Positions 32,906-43,730 of a stretch of DNA of 64,000 nucleotides are shown in pieces (the first letter of the stretch is position 1; each line of letters starts with the position of its first letter). The translations under genes and the position numbers were made by a program. Origin of the DNA: Stromatinia cepivora (Eukaryota > Ascomycota > Leotiomycetes > Helotiales > Sclerotiniaceae). Location of the stretch: assembly GCA_014898415.1 (NCBI GenBank), contig RCTD01000015.1, positions 62,001 through 126,000 of the forward strand. The letters are read 5' to 3'. Below the pieces are notes generated by a model that ran no database searches, was not told the origin of the DNA, and saw only the letters and a program-made list of their open reading frames with translations.

Positions 32906-33944
32906 CCACAGACCTCAACTCCTTCAACTCATGCTCCAATGCTTGAATTTCCTCACTCAGATCAAACGTTTTTCCCAATTGCTTCATTTTCTCCAGCTTC
33001 TCTCTTGCTCTTCCCATCTCATCCCACAATCCATTGAGATTCTCCCATTCTCCTTCATCAAAACACATTCCCCAGCCTTGACACAAGGATTCGGAAGCAG
33101 CCAGTCCTGTCGTATCACCATAAAGAAAGAGATACTTCCACATGACATTCCACTCTTTCCCCGCGTCAGAAGTCGCACATGTTCGTCTTAGTAGATTAGC
33201 ATGGTGCAGATATTGTTCTCTAGGCACAGAACGAATTGCATCTCTTGAAACCGCGAATCTATCACACGGGGCTGTAAATCTATCTATCATTTGATCGTTT
33301 GGAAAGTGTTGATGAAATAATGAGATGATAGAATCGTTTATCCCTGAGCTTGATGCATCCTGGAAGCAGAAGGGGAGGAAGCCGCGGGATTGTACGGTAG
33401 CGAGGTCGAGACGATTGATCAGGTCTGTTTCGGATAATGGGAAGGTATACTCGGCCGGTTCCCACTTGTTGACGAAGATAGAGACGGGTGAGAGGTTATC
33501 GTACGCTTCGTATATATACTTTAGGTAGATAAGGGCTTCTAAGCCTTTGGGTGCGAAGGCCGGGGGATTGTATTCGATGATTGCTAAGTTGTCTTTCTTT
33601 AGTTCTTTTGTCCATGACGTTGAATCGCGGTTTGGTGTGGAGGAGGCAATTATGAGGCTAATAGCTAGGGAAGAGGTATTTGTAATGGTAGATGAAGTAG
33701 AGGAGGAGGAAGATGGAGCATTGAGGTATGAACGAAGCGCGGCGGGCCCTGCCCAAAGAAAAGATGTGATAAATGCGATGCCTGTTAGTGAATAGATGAT
33801 GAATCGAATGTATTGAAAGATATTCGATGGATGCAATGTCTTTCTAGATGCCGGAAGTAGTTTGATATCGTCTTGCTCTTGTTGTGGTAACCGTGAATAC
33901 TGTGGTAGGCTTTCGCCTAAATTCGACAAGATTTTATATCCCAT
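32871..33944 (-). CDS. DUF3431-family membrane-anchored protein
   Basis: 357-residue single-exon ORF of unknown function. One membrane helix near residues 48-68 (IRFIIYSLTGIAFITSFLW) follows a short cytoplasmic N-terminus, giving a type II topology. The lumenal part matches the fungal DUF3431 pattern by eye: SLIIASS start, NLAIIEYNPP, LEALIYLKYIYEAYDNL, then FAVSRDAIRSVPREQYLHHA and a WKYLF segment. A predicted coiled coil closes the protein (EEIQALEHELKELRSVVES). These domains resemble glycosyltransferase-like folds, but no activity is established. Its 3' end overlaps the start of the MFS relic by 35 bp, suggesting a rearrangement boundary there. Confidence 0.8.
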   Translation of the reverse strand: MGYKILSNLGESLPQYSRLPQQEQDDIKLLPASRKTLHPSNIFQYIRFIIYSLTGIAFITSFLWAGPAALRSYLNAPSSSSSTSSTITNTSSLAISLIIASSTPNRDSTSWTKELKKDNLAIIEYNPPAFAPKGLEALIYLKYIYEAYDNLSPVSIFVNKWEPAEYTFPLSETDLINRLDLATVQSRGFLPFCFQDASSSGINDSIISLFHQHFPNDQMIDRFTAPCDRFAVSRDAIRSVPREQYLHHANLLRRTCATSDAGKEWNVMWKYLFLYGDTTGLAASESLCQGWGMCFDEGEWENLNGLWDEMGRAREKLEKMKQLGKTFDLSEEIQALEHELKELRSVVESARGLNVRG

Positions 33945-35949
33945 CTTGGATTTGATATAAATATTAGCTAATCCGAAGGTCTTCAGTCAAAAATATAGAA
34001 AAAGAAGAAATTTTTGATAGAGTATATAAATGAAGTCTCTCCCCACCTTTCTTTATATTAGATCTCAACCACGATCAGTTACGGTTCAAGTAGGATCTTC
34101 ACGTTCAATGAATCCACCCTATCTAAAGTCATTTATTCTCATGGATGGCCAGATTACAGTCAGCCGTATCAAATACGGCAATAAAGACCACTGTCATCTT
34201 AGCATTTAAGCGCCGACCAGGAAGTTGTCGTGGTACCCGAAGCATCATGGCGTATGCCAGAGCTTTTAGTCTACTGTCATGAGACTAGAAACCTGACTGC
34301 GGTATCCTTTGCCATCCTTCCGGCCGGGACCCAGGTAAGATATCACCGACTGGATCGAAAAAATGATTGGTGTGCTTCCTCCAAATTCGTTCCCGATGTT
34401 GCTTTGGGGTTTATGCAACCGGGGGGGGGGGGGGGGGGGGGCGGTCAGGTTTGCGGGCGCAACCCATTGTACCGGTACTCCAATTTCTTCATCCTTTCGC
34501 CCCTTCATTCGATCAATCGAATTTACATATTACGGAGGCCATCTCCATTCACATCATGTGTTCTGCAAGTAAAAGAAGGCTATTGAATAGGATTCAATTT
34601 GGATAATCATATGATGGTAAGATTGCATTGTGGTCATTTACATCAGCCATTATTGGCCATGCCACCTTGCTCTGTTTGCATTACACAGATGAAGGAGGAG
34701 CTACTCCTATGCCATTGCCTTTGCTATGCCATCTCTGGTTATAGGGCGTTAATAGTCTATATTTTAGTGATTTCTCCACTATAAACTCCACTAATGTCTG
34801 CTTTAAGGTTTATTGTTGGTCTATGCAGTACTGGACTTTTTTATTTGGCCTCCTTTTCACTCCTATATAATGATTATTGGACCTCAAATCATCCTTTTCT
34901 CTTTATTTCAATAATAAAGACGACAATGATATCTCCATTTCATGGAAAGATCAACTAACTAGTGAGTTACCATTTTCTTCTTGCATTTCCAGATTGGCTT
35001 TTATCCCGAAAGTAGGCTTAAACTCAAAACTGCGCATCTTACCCCGCTATCCAATTTTGGGCACATATCTGCAGCCTCTCTGTGTTGCAGTACCATTCGG
35101 CTGCAGCTTTAGGTCAATATGTACTTAGAGCCTGTATGTGAGGTCGCATTCCTTCAATAACAGCTTCACGGCCATGTAAAGTTGTGTGGCTATGCGACGC
35201 CGAGTGAAGCTGGAAGGATCATCAGCTGGTCGTTCTTGCTTGGTTCATGCAACTGCATCACATTTTCTTAAGTCAAGACCCGTTAGGAGGACGAGTAGCA
35301 CCAAAATAACCTCCGCCCCATTCAAGATCTTAATTGTCAATGTTTGCATGTCAAATTGTGTGAAAATCCACCATATATTGCCGTCGGGTTCCAAAGCCTG
35401 AAGTTTTAGGTATTGGAGGGCTTGTTACGTGTAATTTTTGGTTTGCAATTGAAGTGCTTCATTGCCAACTTTGGGCCTCAGACAGAAAATTTCAATCAAT
35501 GCCAATTCAATCTGTCCAATTTTTATATATATTCGTCGGCAATATAATGATGCTTTTACTAAATGGAGTTCCCTAGACCACAAAATACAGTGCTGTCAAT
35601 CAGTTTCTGTCCCACTTTTGCCAACGCGCAATATTAGCAATAAAGTCGGTCAGACTTTCGAATTCACTGCTGCCACAGCCATAGAAAATCTGGAAGCTCG
35701 AAACATCGGTCTGTGGCTGAAATTCCGTGTATAACTACCTATATAAGTATTTCTTGTACGCTTTATACGTGAATTTGTTGTTGTCAGTACAACGTGATAC
35801 TTGCCCAACGATTCACGAACTGGGAGATATTAGACATCAGCGCACAACCACCTTTCAGCTCTATCTCATTATATGCTGATATACGTACGTCAGGGAGCCC
35901 CCCGATTCATCCCAAATTCTCGTTCTACAACCCTTGAAACCACGTCAAG
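33945..35949. other. 2.0-kb gene-free stretch with a poly-G tract
   Basis: No supported gene. Frames at 34230-34606 exist only because the poly-G run keeps them open. The rest is stop-rich. Confidence 0.5.
34421..34441 (+). repeat. Poly-G homopolymer, 21 bases
   Basis: An uninterrupted run of 21 G on the plus strand, between AACC and CGGTC. Such a tract can form intermolecular or stacked G-quadruplex structures and is also prone to sequencing or assembly length error. Confidence 0.9.
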
Positions 35950-36795
35950 ATGTCATCATTCTCACAATTTGGTAAACTCCCGATCGAACTTCAACTCAGA
36001 GTCTGGTCTTTCTCCCTGGATTCACATCGCATTATTCCACGCATCATCGAAGCCGACTACGATTCGAATAACTTCCCACACAAATATAAATCTCAGCCTC
36101 CACCACTCACCCGAACATGTCGAGCCTCTCGTGAAGTTGCTCTTAAAAACTATTCAGTCCTCAATCCGTCTGCGGCAAAGAAACTGGGCGCCATATACTT
36201 CCATCCCACCGTCGACATTTTATACTATTATCCCTCTTGCCAGCTGTCCGCCCACAAAAACTTTTGCTCGCTTGCCATAACATCATTCCTGGACCCGAAG
36301 CTTCCAACCCATCTTATCCAGCACATAATGTTCACACAATCATACCTCACACATCGGGCACGTGATTCCTTCCTCTGCCCAATTCCAGAGTTGAGACATT
36401 TCGGAAATATCAAGACGTTATACATCGCATTGCCGAGTCATGCGGAATTGGAGATAGAAGCCAGGGTTTGGTATAAACAACTCATGAGATTCACGCCAGA
36501 TTTTGAGCCTCCACTGCATCCTCACATCACAGCTTCCTATGCACGCGAAAAACTCGAAGAGGCAGCTGGACGCCGAGATGTTGTACCTGGTTACACATTA
36601 CTAGCAGAAGATAAAGGAAGTTTGCGCAAACATCAGGTCGCGAGTTGTTTTGGATGGCAAGAAGGTGGTGTGAAGGGTGCGTGGGTTTGTGGCGATGGGC
36701 CTGGAAGAAGTGGTGGTGAAATTAGGAAGGGAGAGGATTGGTTAGGTAGAGAGTTACCGGCAGTGAGATATTTAAGAGGTGTGCCAAAGGAATAG
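35950..36795 (+). CDS. 2EXR-domain protein
   Basis: 281-residue single-exon ORF. The N-terminus has the 2EXR pattern: FGKLPIELQLRVWSFSLDSHRIIPRIIE, in which F..LP.ELRL.IW..aL..PRiI is the family signature. TRTCRASREVALKNY follows (L..vC..SR..al..Y), and then GAIYFHPTVDILYY (.i.f.p..Dil.f). 2EXR proteins are abundant, lineage-expanded and functionally uncharacterised in Leotiomycetes. The C-terminal half is charged and glycine-rich and shows no second domain. The start ATG is followed immediately by the conserved domain. Confidence 0.82.
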   Translation: MSSFSQFGKLPIELQLRVWSFSLDSHRIIPRIIEADYDSNNFPHKYKSQPPPLTRTCRASREVALKNYSVLNPSAAKKLGAIYFHPTVDILYYYPSCQLSAHKNFCSLAITSFLDPKLPTHLIQHIMFTQSYLTHRARDSFLCPIPELRHFGNIKTLYIALPSHAELEIEARVWYKQLMRFTPDFEPPLHPHITASYAREKLEEAAGRRDVVPGYTLLAEDKGSLRKHQVASCFGWQEGGVKGAWVCGDGPGRSGGEIRKGEDWLGRELPAVRYLRGVPKE

Positions 36796-37773
36796 TTGGA
36801 TTACTTGAGTGGAAATAATGTTGTACACGGCTACATATACAAGTCGCGTTGAGACCGCTCAAACCTAGGCGGAAATAATCTGAAAGGGGATACTAATGTC
36901 TAATATCGAGTTTGGCAATGATCGATCAATAATCAAGAAAGTCTCTCAAGGAACAAAATTATTTGGGTAGATATAGTAGGACGCAAAGAGTCGGGATTGG
37001 ATGGGCCACGAATATTCAAGAATTCCAAATCAAAATCATATCATACGAGAAAACAGCCATGCACAACCACCAGACACCCAATCTACAATTTCTCCTTTTT
37101 GGAATTCCCAAGAAAATGATATCAACCTTTAAAACCACTCGAAAAACCAAACCTCGTAAGCTTCAAATCGTCCGCCAAGCACAACCCAACAGAAACGAAT
37201 ATCCTTTCCAGAATGGGACTTCCACCGATTCACCAGGTGGATCCCATCGGATAAGCTAACCGCCAGCAAGGTACAGCTGGGTTTGCACAGATCAGCGCTT
37301 GTTCTGTGGTGTCGGGTTTGAAACAAATTCATGGAGCGCAGCGGTACTGGGAGGGTGGGAACTTGGAAGGCGTTTTCGAAGAATGATGGATATCCCCGGG
37401 AATATCGATATGTACTTAAAAAGAAAAATGGATATAAAAAGCGTGCTTTGAGTATGCATTCATTGTGCAAGAGATATACTGCTATAAAAAATTGTACGTT
37501 CATAAATTCTAATCCCGCCAGGTTTGATTGGGTATTTGCTTGCTCTCCTTCCTGCTTCATTCCGCGGTTTGCGTGAGCCATATTAAGATATTTCTGGATC
37601 GTGACCTCGTGCATACCCTTCGTTCTATATCTGCCATTACAACCTCCTTATTTTCCAACCCAATCCTCTGCCTCCTGCGTGTCTTAGGCAACTCTGGATT
37701 ACTCCCCTCTCCTCCGCTTCCGACATTTCCCCTTCTCCTTCCACATTCTAAACCAATTCCCCTGATTCGTCCA
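36796..37773. other. Spacer
   Basis: About 1 kb with overlapping non-coding frames on both strands and no recognisable feature. Confidence 0.45.
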
Positions 37774-38148
37774 TCACGCCCCATAAACCATCTGAATAAC
37801 CTCTTTATCCTCCAACACACTACTACTCCCCGTTACAAAAGTAACCTTCTCCTTCCCAGGCACCGTATAACTTATCGTCGAAGTATCCTTCCCCACAACA
37901 GTCGTAGCAATATAATTCACATTATTACATGGTATAACGATCGCAACCTGACTACTCAGATATCCATCCAAATCGGCGATGAGCAAAGAGGAAGTATCGT
38001 TGTATGTAATGGTGCACGAAACGTTGTTGGGGGTATCGATGAGGTTTGCGTCCCAGCGGGCGGATTCGAGGTTGTAGGTGCTTGTGTAGTCGAGGGCGAG
38101 GATGGGTGTGAGAAGGGTCAATAGGGTGAGGGGGGTTGTGAGATGCAT
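37774..38148 (-). CDS. Small secreted protein, unknown
   Basis: 124-residue ORF with a clear signal peptide (MHLTTPLTLLTLLTPILA, cleavage near residue 18). The mature part is about 105 residues, has two cysteines (in NNVSCTITYN and VIPCNNVNY, likely one disulfide) and several N-glycosylation sequons (NVS, NDT). It is rich in Ser/Thr/Val with alternating beta-type segments. No GPI signal or family is recognised. Size and secretion make it an effector-like or cell-wall protein candidate. That is inference only. Confidence 0.68.
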   Translation of the reverse strand: MHLTTPLTLLTLLTPILALDYTSTYNLESARWDANLIDTPNNVSCTITYNDTSSLLIADLDGYLSSQVAIVIPCNNVNYIATTVVGKDTSTISYTVPGKEKVTFVTGSSSVLEDKEVIQMVYGA

Positions 38149-39438
38149 TTTGAATGGATGGTGTCTCTTTTTTAGAAGACGATCAACGGAGTGATTATTA
38201 AAGTTGCAAATATGAGGACAACTAACGAGAAGAAATATCTAATAGTGAGAGATGAATCGGGGTATCAAGAAACGAATAGCGCCGGCAGACAGAAACCATG
38301 GCGGGCCGCCAAGATATATATCTCGTCATATCAACTCTGGACTTTCCCATTGCATAACCGACCCAAGAAACTCTGCACAAAAGCAATCTCGTAAACGCGG
38401 CAACAAAAAGCCCCGCAAAAGCATGGCAAACCGCCCAACCTGCCCCTATCCGTCTAGTCTTTCCGATAATAAGAACGTATATCCTTCTTATCTAATAAAA
38501 AGCATCGAAACAATATTTGTTCTTTGAGCATAAAGAGTATAAATATGGATCCAATCAAAACTTCCAAATTTGGACCATCGAAGTGGGAGATGAAGGGGTA
38601 TGCACGGATGTTTGGTGTTAGGGGTTTCCAAGATGGGTCTGGCGTTGTTGAAGCCGATATATTTTGTTTTTGTTTGAGTGTTCATCTGGACCTGGTGTTT
38701 CGAGTGAGGCCTTGGGACTTGGCGCTGATATTTTGTGCGCGGTGGGGATCCGAGGAAAACTTATGTTGCCCTTCGTATATTTCATACAAGCCATCGCGTT
38801 GCTTCCCAGTGGAAGATTTTGCTGTTCATATATATATTCTCTTGGGGTTTCAGTGAGTGCTTGGAGCTTGGTTGGTATATATTCCGATGGCGATGGTGGG
38901 AACAAAATTCATTTGGCCCACTTAAAGCTCGAGATGGATTAAGGTTTCTTCGGTTTGAACGTTTCACCTGATCTTGGAGTTTTGAACCTATGCGTGGAAC
39001 TTGGCATTGATGTTTTTCGCACAGTGTGATCTGGAACTAGGAGAAAATTCTCATCTCATCTTTGTGGTCTTGTAATGGCATTGGCCTTGGCGTTCAGATG
39101 AACATCTGATTATTGACTCCTGGCTTACTCTGTGAAGACAAGAATGTGCGATTCTGCTCACGAATTTTGAAGATTTTGGAACAGATGGAAAGATATGTGG
39201 TAAGAAGAGTCATTATATATGGAGCCAACCAACCTTTGTTAGATGAGGGTGATAATGTAAGTTTGTTTTCCTGCCTCATTGACCCCAGATACTTGTTGGT
39301 ACAACGACGACTCATTCTCTTGTAAAGACTCAGCCTTACTTCTCGCGTTCTCAAAAGCTTGCAAAGTACCACCATACCCGGGAATTTGATATATTCCTAT
39401 ACGTGTAAAAATCCCCTTTCTACCGACGACAGGAGCTA
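38149..39438. other. Spacer
   Basis: 1.3 kb with many short overlapping frames, none with a domain. Mirror-image frames on both strands at 38500-38970 show the openness is compositional. Confidence 0.45.
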
Positions 39439-41451
39439 TTATAAGTCCCTCTTCACAGTCGTGTGTTCCAGTGGCATGACTTGAAGGAGTTGAAGGTATC
39501 CATTGAATCCGTGGAGTCCCTTGAGAAGAAGGCTCCGAGCCGTCCTTTGTACAATCCTTGTGAAAATCTTGAGCAGATATATTTTAAAATGATCCCTCCA
39601 GTCGTCAAAATAATAATTAATACTGAAAGACCCGTCTCCGATATGAAGGGCTGTGCTAGTTCTTTCTGGGTACACCCCATTAGAAACACCAGTACTATCG
39701 AGCAGTTTGACACATTCGATTCGCATCGCACCACCTAGGCAATGACCGTATGAACCAGGTGTAGTTGTCCGAACCTGAACATCAAGAATTTTGAAATCAC
39801 TCGCAGTCCAAGGGCTCGGACGGTCATCATATGGCGTTGTAACAAAAGAGTAGACCCTGCCGTATCTTATAGATCCATTCCTACTCGCCCATGACCAGCT
39901 TGGTCCCCGCAGTGGAAGTGGTCCAGTTCCATGCTCATCATTCGCAGACCATACCAGCGCGTGGAGTAAATGTTCCTTCCATATTCCTGCAAGATATTCG
40001 AAGTTATATTCGTCGGCAGAATGTTTAGCAATACCTGACAATGCCACCAGCTTGTCACTGCTTATTGTCAACTAACTTTTTGAATAGTTTTCGACAAACG
40101 ACGAAAGTTATGTTTTCGAGACTGTACAGTGCTCCAATCCTCAAAATTGGCTGGTATGGTTTCCTTGAATGTCCCAAAGTGTACGCGAGTATGACATTCA
40201 AATATGATCTGGGGTCTTCCGAAGTGTATGGTTCCAGGACTTAAGAAACGTTCTTGGAAAGACCATGCTCTTTGATATAATGGTGAATCTCGACAGGCTC
40301 GCCTATACATCGATCCATCGACACAAACCCAGGCAAGGTTTGAATTGTCTCTGTTGCAATCATTGACTCCAAAGCCATCCTGTTCCTCTCTGGGCGTCAT
40401 CAAATTAATCGTCCGGACAAGATTCGTGTCCCTGTCAAAGAACAGTCCATCGTTACCATCCCGTGCTCCAGTTGCGGCTATGTTGAGGCTAGAACCGCCG
40501 TAGACATTGGCCATAAGAGCAGACTCTTTCAGCCAATCATTAGCATCGTCTTGAATGATACACAGAGAGTCTATCCAAAGGTAATGAAATCCGAATCTTA
40601 AAGCCAACTTCACTGCATCCTGGAATGTTTTGGTCAGGCTAGACAATGATATATCTTCCTGGAAACATGAGAGGTTGCTATTGAGTAGTTTGACAAAATC
40701 GAGGCTTCCCCATACATGACTGAGCGTTGCGTATTTGGCATGAAGAGGCATGGTTGAAGTACAGAGGCGAACATGGTAACGATGTCCGTTGGAAAAGCTG
40801 ATTTGGAGCAATCGTGATGGTAATCTTGAAGTTGATTCTGTTATCGTTTTACACCTTTCATGGTTTTCGATGCAATTTTGAAGCCATTTATTTGCCAGAG
40901 TAACACTGGCAGTAGATCCAGACGACCTGTTGATCTTATGACTTTGAACCGGTATATTAAACCCATGTATACCGGCTTCTTCATTATCAGTGAAATGATA
41001 GGTAATACTCCTCTGTGAACGATGAAAGTCGGACTAGTCCTTGAGGCCCTTCTCGACTACTTCCCTCCACATGGTTTATCTCATAATAAAGAGAATTTAG
41101 CGCACCTGGTTCGGGCCTGAGAATGACAATTTCTGCATGCTTGTAATTCTCCAACGACGGTAATGTCTGCTGTGTACTCGAAGCCACCACGCGTCCTAGG
41201 TCGATGTAATTGGGTGGCAAATGGCTTGACTTCGAAATATGGCAAGTATAAGTCTACACAGGGCGCAGTGCACAGCCTTGCCTAGCATAGTATTCCGTGG
41301 CGCTATAAGACTCGGAGCTGTTTAATCGCATAAATCCGGGGAAATGCTGTGATTTTGGTATCGTGATATTTATGGTGTTCTCGCAATCTGCGCAAATTGG
41401 AAACTTCAAGGTTTCTCCAACCGAGTTCTTTTCCAGTACAAAATATGGCAT
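39439..41451 (-). pseudogene. Heterokaryon-incompatibility (HET) domain gene, frameshifted
   Basis: HET-domain proteins trigger cell death when genetically different hyphae fuse. The core is intact at 40068-40811: ATLSHVWG, FQDAVKLALRFGFHYLWIDS, SLNIAATGARDGNDGLFF and RAWSFQERFLSPGTIHFG. The frame changes at least three times. Upstream, NEEAGIHGFNIPVQSH and LANKWLQNCIENHERCK lie in line with the core, but the preceding segment (IDLGRVVASSTQQ to TEEYYLSFH) is in another frame and ends in TGA. Further 5', YYARQGCAL and CRLILAIF are in different frames. Downstream, near 40070, the core frame hits a stop while the C-terminal part (SSDKLVALSGIAKH, LRGPSWSWASRNG) continues in another frame to 39439. 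No gap has proper splice borders at these points. Confidence 0.82.
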
Positions 41452-42158
41452 TGTGAGGTAGTTGTTGAGAGAAACAAATGAGACGAGAAGCGACGAAATC
41501 TATAATGGCTAGCCCGAGCACTGCCACCATGCAAGGCCCATGCAATAAGGCCAAGCATGTAAGACCAATGATTGATTAGGATCACTTGAACCATTAGCTT
41601 TGCAGATAAGGCAGATCCCTTGACTGCACGAGGAATAGCTGCATACAGTTGTCTCTTCGGTTTTGTCCATCTAAATGATATACATTAAGAGAATGACATG
41701 GACATCGTCGAGGCGAGAGTGAGAGCCACAAATGAAGAGAAAGAGAGAGGGCACATCTGAATACATTGGGGATATATGCCTCTATAAATTGTCAATATTA
41801 GAGGAGTCAAACAAACGGCAGTTGTGGTCGAACTCCATACCGTCCAATGTGTACGATGCAGCTCTAAATCCTCGGTATGACTACGGATACCGACATTATC
41901 CTCAAAAGTTTCGAGGATAGTTGATGTTTGTGAAGGTATCGGCAGTGAAATTGGTGAAGGGTATTGTCGTGATTTTTGAGAGTCGTGCTACGAAAGTTGT
42001 CAAATACTCATCTTCAAGTATTTAGGCACGTGCTTTAATACCTCAAAACCAAACCCTTCCTCAAGCACAACTTCGATCTTGATTTTTATTTGATCTTCCA
42101 TAATTCCTTCGAATATCCTTTCTGTCAATACCTACTCTTCTCATACATCGTCTGAGAC
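41452..42158. other. Spacer
   Basis: The 5' flank of the HET relic. A reverse frame from the ATG at about 41669 contains CxxC pairs but ends quickly. No supported gene. Confidence 0.4.
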
Positions 42159-43001
42159 TTGTTCCACTTCGATTCTAATCTTACCACCTCAAATACCATC
42201 CTCAATATCACCTTCATCCTCGCTTCAGACTGCCAAATTTTCTCGTCTGAAGAACTTCTTGCCGTCTTGTCGACCGACGCCTTACACGATTTTTCACTGG
42301 TAGCACAAGAACTTAAGATGGCCTGGCATTACCTTTATGAGGATTGGGGCAGGGAATCTCCTTTGGTACCAACCCTCCACGATCGTGATGAAATTGCAGA
42401 AGCTGTCGCTCGTAGGGTCCACCCACATGCAGAAGACTTTGTCATGAGGGGTTTCAATTGCATCTATCAATCTTACCGATTTAGGCTGTGGGGATGTACC
42501 TCGTCGCACGAGTCTTCTGGCCAAGTAGATCAGGAACCACTGTCTGATGCAATACGCTATGCATTGGACGAGCCAGATTTCAACATACGCAAGCCATTAA
42601 TACGTACAATATATCGTGCTGCCAAAAACCTAGGAGATATCGACTTACTCCCCGATCCTGACATTGGTCTCGTAGGCTTCGAAATAACTAAACTTCAAAT
42701 CTCCCCCTAAATCCAAAAACTCCTGAAAAACAACTATTGCAAATTATCAAGTCTTGAGGATCAATCCAAAGCTCGCATTCTGATCTTCAATCCATCCCGT
42801 GCTCAAGATGGGAAAATTTCTGACACTGCATTGCTATTCATCCAAGGCTCACTACATGCTCGGAACCAAGCCGTTCGACTCATCACTGCATTGCAGACGA
42901 ATCTTGTGGTCGTGCCACTACACTTGAATATCAATTTTAAATTCTTACGAGCAGGTCGTTCGAGAGATAGGAAGAAAAATGGGCAGAAGTCGGCGAAGTG
43001 A
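42159..43001 (+). pseudogene. Unrecognised ORF with an in-frame TAA
   Basis: One frame is open from 42159 to 43001 except for a single TAA at 42708-42710. The part before the stop has no ATG until 42318 (MAWHYLYEDW). The part after it is open for another 96 codons (KARILIFNPSRAQDGKIS, ALLFIQGSLHARNQAVRL) and ends at TGA 42999-43001. I recognise no domain. The long openness on both sides of one stop suggests a gene recently lost to a nonsense change, or an intron I could not place. A GT at 42672 with a branch-like ACTAAAC does not restore phase. Confidence 0.45.
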
Positions 43002-43730
43002 GGATTATTAGTTGCTGAAGAGGTCTTTTATTTCACGGAGTCACTTGCTTGTTTAAGAGGGTTACCAGGTGAGTTGCTTTTTCATTTCGACTGTTTTGCT
43101 GCGATGAGGCGATATTCTCGGAGGAGAGAAGCTGTGGGTATGTGTATGGAATGTTTTCTCGCACGAGTTTATTCGCAGCGACGAGATGATATAGGAGCGA
43201 GAGTATGGGTGTAGGTGGATAGTTTTCTTGTAAAAGTTTATTTCGCTGCGATGAGGCGGTATATTGGGAGAAGATAGGGACTGGAGATGAATCTAAGATT
43301 TCGATCATGTGTAAGGGCTTCCTCACCACCAATAGAAATAGAATGAAATAAAATGAAATGAAAAAAAAAATGTTGCTTCTTTTTTCTTCAAATGAATGAA
43401 ATATCCTGATGTATTTGACAAGGACAACCTTAAGGATTAAGTAGATCGGTCCACTTGTTTTCACCTTAGACTACCTATTGACGTGACTACTCCGAGTATC
43501 TCGATGCAGGTAAACATTTCATTTGATCGATGAAACTGCAAACAAATATACAATAGGAAAATGATACATTCAAATATCCAACTTCATTGTGAACTTCCAT
43601 TTTTTGATTCGTAGCTAACACCCTAGCACTAAAAAGCCAGTAACCAACAAGACACTCGCTCCTGTGTGTTTTATGAGCGACAACTAAACGAATAATGACT
43701 CCACCCCACAAACCACATCAATCCATTTAC
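43002..43730. other. Spacer with a degenerate tandem repeat
   Basis: The repeat at 43093-43285 is listed separately. The rest has no supported gene. Confidence 0.45.
43093..43285 (+). repeat. Degenerate tandem repeat, three ~60-69-bp units
   Basis: Units start near 43093, 43153 and 43222 with GTTTTgct/GTTTTctc/GTTTTctt. They share a TTCGC(A/T)GCGA(T/C)GAG core, found again without the leading part at 43101. Similarity is partial, so this is a decayed minisatellite. Confidence 0.5.

Noticed and set aside
34230..34606. Plus- and minus-strand frames around the poly-G run
   Set aside because: Open only because the G run encodes Gly or Pro in every frame.
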